Positions 56,217 through 64,000 of a stretch of DNA of 64,000 bases are shown piece after piece. Positions within the stretch are counted from its first letter, which is position 1, and each line of letters opens with the position of its first letter. The notes beneath the pieces are model-generated. The model was given only the letters and a program-made list of their open reading frames with translations. It searched no databases and had not been told where the DNA came from. The DNA comes from Gigaspora margarita (lineage: Eukaryota > Glomeromycota > Glomeromycetes > Diversisporales > Gigasporaceae): contig WTPW01000452.1 of assembly GCA_009809945.1 (NCBI GenBank), positions 59,275-123,274 of the forward strand. The letters are read 5' to 3'. The position numbers were made by a program, and so were the translations under genes.

Positions 56217-57594
56217 CATAGGAAACTTCAATACAACTAATGCGTCTACTGAATACACTTGCTAAAATATATGCATATAAATATACGGTACTTAAAAAAA
56301 CATAATTTAAGAAATTAAATATCATTACCTGCATTTACTATATTGACATATTCAGAAATTTTTACAATTAATAAAATATCATTATCTTTTTAAAAAATAT
56401 GAATAAATGTTATTACCTGGTTTAGGGAGTTCTGAAAAATTCAAAAATCGACTTGTATAAATAGCTTGTGGATGTGTCTGATATGTGAATCGTATTGATT
56501 TGACTTGATCATATGTTATGAAGTTTTTATTAAAGCCTTTAATATTTTTAACTTGCTTATATACTTCAGTTTGTTCATTTCTCAAATGGTTTAAAAAACG
56601 TTTTATTGTCTTAGCTAATTCTTCAGCAGTTGGTCTATTTTGTGGTCCAGCATCTAAGCATTTATTCATTAAATCCAAAAATTGTTGGGGAACTTCGCAT
56701 CTAATCTTAGGTCGATAACCAAGGCAAATATTGATTGCTAGATTCAAATCATGTGGAATATTATGATATGGTGGATATCCATTAAAAACTTCTGACATAT
56801 TCATTCCGAAAGAATAAATATCTGATTTTTGCGTGTATTTATTTCCATTTGTATACAATACTTCTGGTGCAACATATGGAAGCACACCAAAAAGTGCTTT
56901 GGAATTTGAGTCTTGTGATACTGGCTTACATAAGCCAAAATCAGTAATATAAGAACTGAACATATTTTTATTAACTATATTTCCAGAATGAAAATCTTTA
57001 TGCATCAATTTGGCTTTATGAATTGAATTAAGCCCATTGGCAATGTAATATAGAATAGCTATTTTAGAATCCCAATCTAATTCATCATATTTACTATCTA
57101 ACAATCTTCGAAGACTTCCCTGTTTTGCATACTCCATAACCATCATATAATTACCATCTTTTGGATTTTTAGTTATTCCATAAATTGCAATTGCTGAAAT
57201 ACCCCCATATTTGTGTTGATTTTCAACCTAAATATTAATTAGGATAAGTAAGATTACTACAAATTAATAGTTATAGCTTAAAATGCTTACTTCTTCTAAA
57301 AATTCACGTTTTACTTCTTTAGAATTATCAAGACTTTTTAAGCAAACATTTATTTATGAACTTCTCCTCCATTCATTCTTTTCCTGATCGATTCCCATAA
57401 TATATCCATCAATCCATATTGCTTTAAAAACAGTGCCAAAGCCTCCTTTAGCAAGATATTTTATATTTGCAAATTTGCTAAAGGGTATCCATTCAATAAT
57501 ATCTTTAAATTTTACTACATTAAGCTGCGTTTGTCGGATTAATTCATCAATTTCATTATTATTGCTTGTCCAATTGTGAAATTCTTTCTCAAAT
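56217..57594 (-). CDS. TKL-like protein kinase, partial, one in-frame stop
   Basis: Exons proposed from GT-AG sites: 57594-57291, 57227-56417, a 9-base microexon 56337-56329, and 56261-56217; the 3' end is uncertain. Kinase hallmarks in order: 'IEWIPFSKFANIKYLAKGGF' with the GGFGTVFK glycine loop; VCLKSL with the ATP-binding Lys; MMVMEYAKQGSLRRLL hinge; LMHKDFHSGNIV catalytic loop (HKD for HRD); YITDFGLCK (DFG); VLPYVAPEVL (APE); and 'SDIYSFGMNMSEVFNGYPPY'. After the domain comes the tail 'THPQAIYTSRFLNFSELPKP', usual in these fungal kinases. A TAA at 57354-57356 lies before VCLKSL where a CAA-type codon is expected, so the gene may be a recent pseudogene or the base may be wrong. The Cys-rich N-terminal exon seen in relatives is absent; a hAT-like element lies just upstream. 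Confidence 0.75.
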
Positions 57595-57665
57595 CTTAAT
57601 GGAATGTTAAAAAATAATAAATATAATTATAATAACTAAAATTTAATAAAATAATATATACCGTC

Positions 57666-59072
57666 TAGTGTTTCGGGCGAAATTATATATTTCGCCCAGG
57701 CGAAATTTCCGAAATAGGGCGAAATATATTTCGCCCAAAAGCCTGAAATCCGATAATTCCGAAACTGGCGAAATTGGCGAAATGCTCGAAACCTGGCGAA
57801 ATGTCCGAAAATTGGCGAAATGTCCGAAAATTGGCGAAACCGAAACCTGGCGAAAGTTCCGAAATCTAAATTAGAATTTTTATTAGAAAAAATACCTAGA
57901 GTGTAGTGAAACAGAGTGTTGAGATATCTTCACTCAAAGATTTAAAAAATCCAATCTGTCTATCAAAATAAGAGTTGCACCAAACCGTTGTTAACCTTTG
58001 AGGGAAGATATTTCGACACCCACCAAGCCAAATTCAATGAACTTTTTTTTTATGAATCTGTAAAATTCAAATAAAAAATTTTCATTGAATTTGGCTTGGT
58101 GAGTGTCGTGATATCTTCACTCAAAGATTTAAAAATTCAAAACTTCTATCAAAAAGAGCTGCGCCAACCTTTTTTTTTAACCTTGAGTTAAGATATCACG
58201 ACACCCACCAAGCCAAATTCAATGAAAATTTTTTTATTTGAATTCTACAGATCATAAAAAAAAGTTCATTGAATTTGACTTGGTGAGTGTCGTGATATCT
58301 TTACTCAAAGATTTAAAAAATCAAAACGTCTATCATAAAGAAATTAACCATAGCTGCCGCAACAAAATTGTCACAGCAGATTCTTAATTTTGATTGGCTA
58401 AGAGAGACGATCAAAAAATTAGGCCGTGATAACTCATAATTTTACTAATGAAATCGCAGCCGCTCATTAAGTGAAAATCGTTCCTGGGCCAATTTTATCA
58501 TAATGCGGGCTTATTTTTTAAAAATTTCTATTTTTGTAAAGAAAAATTAAAAAGTTAATTCCGGCCGGAAATTAGTAAACAATTATGTAATGCGGGCCAA
58601 AATTTCGAAGATCCTCGGTCGTTAGCCGATCAAATTCGAGGATCTGTCGTGACAATTTTGTTGCGGCAGCTATTGTTAATATCAAAAAGAAGAGCTGCAC
58701 CAAACTTTTTTTAAACTTTGAGTGAAGATATCTCGACACCCATCAAGCCAAATTCGATGAACTTTTTTTTGGATTCTACAGATTCGTAGAATTCAAATTT
58801 GACTTGGTGAGTGTCGAGATAACTTCACTCAAAAATTTAAATCATTCAAAACGTCTATCAAAAAGAAGAGCTGCGCCAAACTTTTTTATCGAAAATGTTT
58901 CGGAGATTTCGCCATTTCGGTTTCGCCGGGTTTCGGAGGTTTCGCCAGGTTTCGGAAGTTTCGCCCATTTCGCCCATTTCGGAAATTTCGGAAATTTCGG
59001 ATTTATTTCGCCTTTGGGAGCATTTCGGTTTCGCCTTTCGGATTTTGGAAATGGATTTCGCCCGAAACACTA
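57666..59072. mobile_element. hAT-like element, TAGTGTTTCGGGCGAAAT ends (1407 bases)
   Basis: Perfect 8-base duplication ataccgtc (57658-57665, 59073-59080). Terminal repeats begin TAGTGTTTCGGGCGAAAT and continue as short 'ggcgaaatttccgaaa' units (57666-57860, 58895-59072). The inside holds several palindromic 'ccaccaagccaaattcaatg' modules (57910-58340, 58690-58880) and one nested element (58341-58679). It sits 70 bases upstream of the first visible kinase exon. No transposase. Confidence 0.9.
58341..58679. mobile_element. MITE nested in the hAT-like element (339 bases)
   Basis: Flanks tatcataaag (58331-58340) and tatcaaaaag (58680-58689), 9 of 10 identical. The ends carry inverted 'ttaaccatagctgccgcaac' / 'attaacaatagctgccgcaa' then 'aaaattgtcac'. 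The inside includes 'ggccggaaatta' and is GC-richer than the host element. Confidence 0.7.
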
Positions 59073-59084
59073 ATACCGTCTATC

Positions 59085-62000
59085 ATGTGTTAGCATAAAA
59101 TTAATTATTGTATTAGAGTTATCATGATTTTTTATAGTAAAAATTCAGTTATTGTACTTACTTGCTATAGTGATACAAGTGATTTAGATATGGTTATGTT
59201 AGTTTTGTATTAGACCTATGATGATAGCATAGCGGTTTTCATAGTAAAAATTTGATACTGTACTTACTCGCTATAATAATATAAGTAATTTAGATAGTTT
59301 ATATTAATTTTACATTGAATCTATTGCGATTTTTATAGTGATTGTCTGTAATAAATCTGGTTACTGTACTTACAGACTATTGCCATTACACAAGTGATTT
59401 ATAGATGTTATATTAATTTTGTTATTGAAATTAATATGATTTGCATAGTAATTCTGAAAAAAATTAGATTATTGTACTTACTCGCTATAGTGATATAAGT
59501 GATTTATTTAAATAGGATTATATTAGCCTTGTATTGAATTTATTGTGATTTGTATAGTGGTTAGAGATTATACTCAGATATATATTACTCGGGTAACTAG
59601 ATAACCAGGTAATAACTAGAGCTACCCATGTAGGTTCACCAGCTAATACCGGGTAAGTATACTTAGATAATACACAAGTAGATATATCTAGTAGTGCCCA
59701 GATAATTAGAATAATTTTATTAATATGCAAACACCATTAGGCACTAGATTTTATATACCCTAACTTAAATAATAGGTGCAACTATTCAAATATTGAATAG
59801 TTCCAATATAGTTACACGTAATTTTTAACTAAAATATCTCAAATCGACCAATCTGATTGTAAAAAAAAAAAAAGTTGAGTGATTCACAAGGATTTAAATC
59901 GTATATTATAAGATGAAGCAAAAGCAATAAGACATCCATTAAACGCAATGGGTAAAATTTTATATCTGGGTATAACTATCAATCACTTGAATAACCTACG
60001 GTTTCGTTGTTAGTTAATCAAGTAATGTTTTTTGGCTGAGTACAATCACTAATAGTGATTTGCTATAAAAAAATTTGATACTATATTTACCGACTATATT
60101 ATATAAGTGGTTTAGATAGAATTACGTTAGTTCTGTATTGGATCTATTGTGATTTGTATAGTAATAATATTTGATTGCTATACTTACTAACTATTATGGT
60201 TATATAAATGTTTTAGATAGGGTTGTATTAGTTTTTTTGTATTGAATCTTTTGTAATTTGTATAGTAATTTGCAGTTATTGTACATACGAGCTATAGTAA
60301 CATAAGTAATTGATTAGATCTATCATGATTTGTATAGAAATTTTCTGTAAAAAAAAATTATCACTGCACTTACTAGCTAGTATAATGATATAAGTAATTA
60401 GATGGAGTTATATTAATTTTATCAAATTAGCAATAAAAGCTTTGTTGTTATACTTACAGACTATATAAGTGGTTTAGAAAAGATCATTTTAGCTTTGTAT
60501 TGGATCTATCTATCATGATTATATAGTGAATTGTTTTAAAAAATATCAGTTAATATACTTACTCGCTATAGTGGTATAAGTGATTTAGATAGTGTTGTTA
60601 GTTTTGTGTTGGATCTATTATGACTTGTATAGTAAATTTTTGTAAATAGTTCAGTTACTATACTTACTCACTATAGTAATACGTATTGGTGAGTTAAAAT
60701 AGGGATATATTTGTTTGTATTAGAATTATCATGATTTATACAATAATTTACTATAAAAAGTTTAGTTACTGTACTTACAGACTATTGTGATAATTAAAGT
60801 AAATTTGACAGAGTATATTAGTTTTGTATTAGACTTGCTGTAAAAAATTTGGTTACTGTACTTACCGGCTATATTAGTTACATAATCGATTTATATAATA
60901 TGTTATGTTAGGTTTGTATTGGTGATTTGCTGTAAAAATTTTTAGTTATTGTACTTACAGACTATTGTGGTTATATGTGTGATTTAGAAAAGTTGTATTA
61001 GTTTTATATTGGACCTGTATTGATTTATCCTGTAAAAAAGTTTGGTTACTATACTTACTCACTATAGTGTATAAGAGATTTAGTCGGGTTCTATTAGTTT
61101 GTATTAGATTTACAGTAATAATTATTTGTATAGTAATTTGTTGTAAAAGAATTTGGTACTACACTTACTAACTATTGTAATTACATAAGTGATTTAGATA
61201 GGATTAATCTCTTATAATTTATAGTGATTTACTATAAAATTCAGTTACTATACTTACGAGCTATCATAATATAAATAATTTAAATGGAGTTATGCTAGCT
61301 TTATATTGAGTCTATCATAATACGTATAGTTATGTGAAAAAAATTTGGTTTCTGTACTTACAGACTATTGCTACATAAGTGATTTAGGTAAGGTTATTTT
61401 AGTTTTGTACTGGATCTATCGTAATTAGTATTTGCTGTAAAAAAATTCTGTTATTATACTTACTATATTATGGTACATGTCAATTCTGTGTTGGACCTAT
61501 TATGATTTTGATAGTGATTTGTTATAAAAAAAATTCTGTTACTGTACCTCCGACTATTGTGATTACTAAGCAACCAAATAGGATAATGTTAGTTCGGTAT
61601 TGAATTTATCATGATTTGTATAATGATTTGTAGTAAAAATCTATTCAGTTACTATACTTACATATATTTGTATCTACATAAATAATTTAGAAAGTGTTGT
61701 GTTAGTCTTGTATTGGTTCTATTATGATTTGTATAGTGATTTATTGTAGAAAAAAATTGTTTACTGTATATACAAATTATAGTAACATAAGTGATTTGAT
61801 TATTTTTATTGATTTGTATAATAATTTGAATAAAAAAGATTTAACTACTGTACTTACCGACTATGTAATTTAGAGAGGGTAATATTCAGTTATATGTTAT
61901 ATGCTAAATATTCAGTTACTGTACTTACTGACTATTCTGGTTATATAAACTAATTTAGATAGGGATATATTAATTTTGCATTAGATTGTGATTTTTATGG

Positions 62001-63056
62001 TGATTGATAGAGTTATATATAGTGATTTTACCATAAAAATTCTTTTATCGTACTTACGAGCTATAGTGACATAAATGATTTAGATAGGATTATGATTATA
62101 TTGGATCTATCGTGATTTGTATAGTGATAATTGACTGTAAAAAAAAAACTTGGTTACTGCACTTACAGACTATTGTGGTTACATAGGTGATTTAAAGGGG
62201 GTTATGTCAGCTTTGTATCAGATCTATCGTAATTTGTATAGTGATTTATATAGTGATTTACTGTAAAAAATTCTTATTGTACTTACAGACTATTGTGGTG
62301 ACAAAAGTGATTTAGAGAAGTTATTTAGCGGATCTATTGTGATTTGTATAGTGATTTACTGTAAAAAAAAATTGGGTTCTGTACTTACGAACTATTGATT
62401 ATAAAGTGATTTAAAGAGGTTTTGTTATTTTTATATTGGAGCTATTGTGATTTTGTATAGTGATTTATTGTAAAAAAAATACTTACTAACTATTGTGATT
62501 ACATGATGATTTGGAGAGTTAGTTTTGTATTAGATCTATCATGATTTGTATAGCGATTTGTTGCTTGTCAAAACTTTGTAACTATATACTAAAGTTATTG
62601 ATCAAACATTTTGTTACCAATAATAGCTCTCTTTAATAAAAAAAAACTACTGTACTTACAAACTATTATGGTTACATAAGTGATTAAGAGGATTATATTA
62701 ATTTTGTATTGGATCTATCATTATTTTATAGTGATTTGTTAAAAAAAAAATCAGTTACTGTATTTACCGACTATTATGTACATAAGTTACATAAAAGATA
62801 GGTTATATTAGTTTTATGTTAGTTCTATCGTAATTTTAGTGATTTTTACGAAAAAAAAATTCTTACTATACTTACGGACTATTGTGGTTACATAGGTGAT
62901 TAAGATGTATTACAATATGTTAGAACATATCGTAATTGAATAATGATTTGCTGTATAAAGATTCCAATTACTGTACTTACGAGCTATAATGGCATAAATG
63001 GTGATCAAATTATTAAGTTTTTTTTTAAGCTTCTAATATTTACAAGTGTACATTAT
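59085..63056. repeat. Satellite array, ~100-base monomer, about 33 copies
   Basis: Monomers of roughly 85-120 bases carry 'ctgtacttacagactattg', 'acataagtgatttagat', 'gttttgtattggatctatc', 'atgatttgtatagtgattt' and 'ctgtaaaaaaatt'. I located about 33 copies of the 'gtacttac' block between 59150 and 62975. Monomers are clearly diverged and no higher-order repeat is obvious. Read on the minus strand each unit has a TTTTACAG acceptor-like site and, some 85 bases later, a GTAAGTA donor-like site. There is no open frame across units. The array is interrupted by the hAT-like element at 59562-60051 and a low-complexity patch near 62575-62640. Confidence 0.85.
59562..60051. mobile_element. hAT-like MITE, TAGAGATTATACTCAG ends (490 bases), in the satellite
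   Basis: Flanks atagtggt (59554-59561) and atagtgat (60052-60059), one difference; both lie in the monomer word 'gtatagtgattt'. Ends TAGAGATTATACTCAG and, inverted, TAGTGATTGTACTCAG. The left half has 'ggtaactagataacc'-like short inverted words. Confidence 0.75.
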
Positions 63057-64000
63057 ACTTACAGCACTTTAATTAATTTACGTGTTTCTGTTGCCCATGT
63101 ATCTTTTGGCCTAGCTTCTAACAATTTTTCCAAATCTGCATATGATTCATTATACCTTTTAATCATATAATTAATTTCACATCTATATTTTAATGCTATT
63201 GTATTATCCGGTTCAATTTCTAACAATCTAGTAAAATCTTCAAGTGCCTTGTCATATTTGCCCATAATAAAATATATTTTTCCTCGGTAGCATAATTCAA
63301 AAACCTTACTTGGTTCTTTTTCTAGTGATCTTGTTAGTTCATCGGCTAAATTAACGAGCATATCTTCATATCCACCCAAAATAAAGTATATCTTTTCTTG
63401 ATATACCAATATTGGCGCATTGTTTGATTTTTTACTAATGTCTTCATTTGTCATTGCTGCCAATTAAAATATACGTATTGACAAGGTTAAATTCTAAGCA
63501 TGGCAAAAATTATTTAGCCTTTTTAAATAAATTTACCAGAATATTTAAATCTTTTGTTGCCAAAGTTTACTTCTGCTGATACTCCTTGTGATCTAAATCC
63601 AATGCAAGGGTATAGATTGTCTTCCAAATCGTCAGGTAGGTGGCACGCAATTCCTTAAAATATTTTATAATTATTAATTTTTTATCTATTTGCTTTAAAA
63701 AACATAAACTTCAGTTTCTAAGATATTAGTTACCCAAGTTGATTCCATTTTTAGTATAATATATTATATTATTTCTAAAATTTAGATAACATCCAACTAT
63801 ATCACCAGTAGTATATCCAGGAAAATCTGATGAATCATATAGCCCTCCACTTCCTGAACAAAAAGAATATCCATCGTCACTATGGTAACCACACTCCCAT
63901 AATTCACTTTTCTTGCTTTTGTCATTTTTATTATTTTCCGATTTTTTATGTGCCTGTCCTAAAGTATGATATAAAAGTTAATTTGCAATAAATAACCAAG
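63057..64000 (-). CDS. SPRY-domain plus TPR protein, partial (5' exons beyond the window)
   Basis: Exons by GT-AG rules: 63958-63734, 63653-63537 and 63456-63061; an intron runs past the window end. The first two encode a SPRY domain: 'LWECGYHSDDGYSFCSGSGG', 'TTGDIVGCYLNFRNNIIYYT', KNGINLG, then IACHLPDDLEDNLYPCIGF and VSAEVNFGNKRFKYS. The third has about three tetratricopeptide-like repeats: ILVYQEKIYFILGGYEDML, 'ELCYRGKIYFIMGKYDKALE' and 'ALKYRCEINYMIKRYNESYA', with LLEIEPDN-type linkers. Splice phases agree across all three exons. A reading straight on ends in TAA at 63059, but AAAGTGCT|GTAAGTAT is a strong donor, so the message probably continues. SPRY and TPR are protein-binding folds; partners are unknown. 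The domain pairing and the downstream kinase make a signalling role likely, by inference only. Confidence 0.75.

Noticed and set aside
57668-59098. Phe/Arg-rich frames near both ends of the hAT-like element
   Set aside because: They translate the GGCGAAAT/CCGAAAT terminal repeats.
59085-63056. CRISPR-like array
   Set aside because: Units are contiguous diverged monomers in a eukaryotic genome with no unique spacers or cas genes.

Overview
The window looks like a nuclear segment of an arbuscular mycorrhizal fungus (Glomeromycotina, most like Rhizophagus). The reasons are the very AT-rich sequence, short GT-AG introns, TKL-like kinases of the 'IEWIPFSKF...KGGFGTVFKAIW' kind, SPRY, TPR, BTB-BACK-TLDc and F-box-like proteins, a non-LTR retrotransposon with an RNase H domain, a DIRS-type element, and dense small terminal-inverted-repeat (TIR) elements. 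This is recognition from memory, not a database result. There is one 845-base assembly gap (24306-25150). Most of the window is layered mobile DNA; host genes are few and mostly broken.

Layout. 0-5 kb: low-complexity DNA, small DNA transposons, a pogo-like element and a Helitron-like end. 5.4-9.6 kb: two copies of one F-box-like gene, the first split by a foldback element, the second open for 327 codons and then decayed. 9.6-18 kb: AT-rich DNA with tandem repeats, hairpins and TIR elements. 18-30.6 kb: one minus-strand LINE, cut by at least seven later insertions, several of them nested. 30.6-32.5 kb: tandem ~420-base monomers upstream of the LINE. 32.5-44.8 kb: more TIR elements, a Cys-rich minisatellite, a direct-repeat pair with a solo LTR in one copy, and a large SINE-like retroposon. 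44.9-50.2 kb: a DIRS-like fossil inserted in a small MULE-like element. 51-52.3 kb: a minus-strand BTB-BACK-TLDc pseudogene. 53-54.9 kb: foldbacks and a Helitron end. 56.2-57.6 kb: a minus-strand kinase. 57.7-63.06 kb: a hAT-like element and a ~3.9 kb satellite. 63.06-64 kb: minus-strand SPRY plus TPR exons running off the window.

How the parts relate. SPRY-TPR and kinase lie on the same strand, and the TPR exon ends at a good splice donor whose phase fits the kinase acceptor. They may be one signalling gene whose intron swelled with satellite and transposon DNA, or two neighbours. Elsewhere the main story is insertion order. Target-site duplications (mostly 8 bases, hAT-like; some 9-12, MULE-like; some TAA/TTA, PIF/Harbinger-like; TA, pogo-like) were read directly at both ends of about twenty elements and fix which inserted into which.
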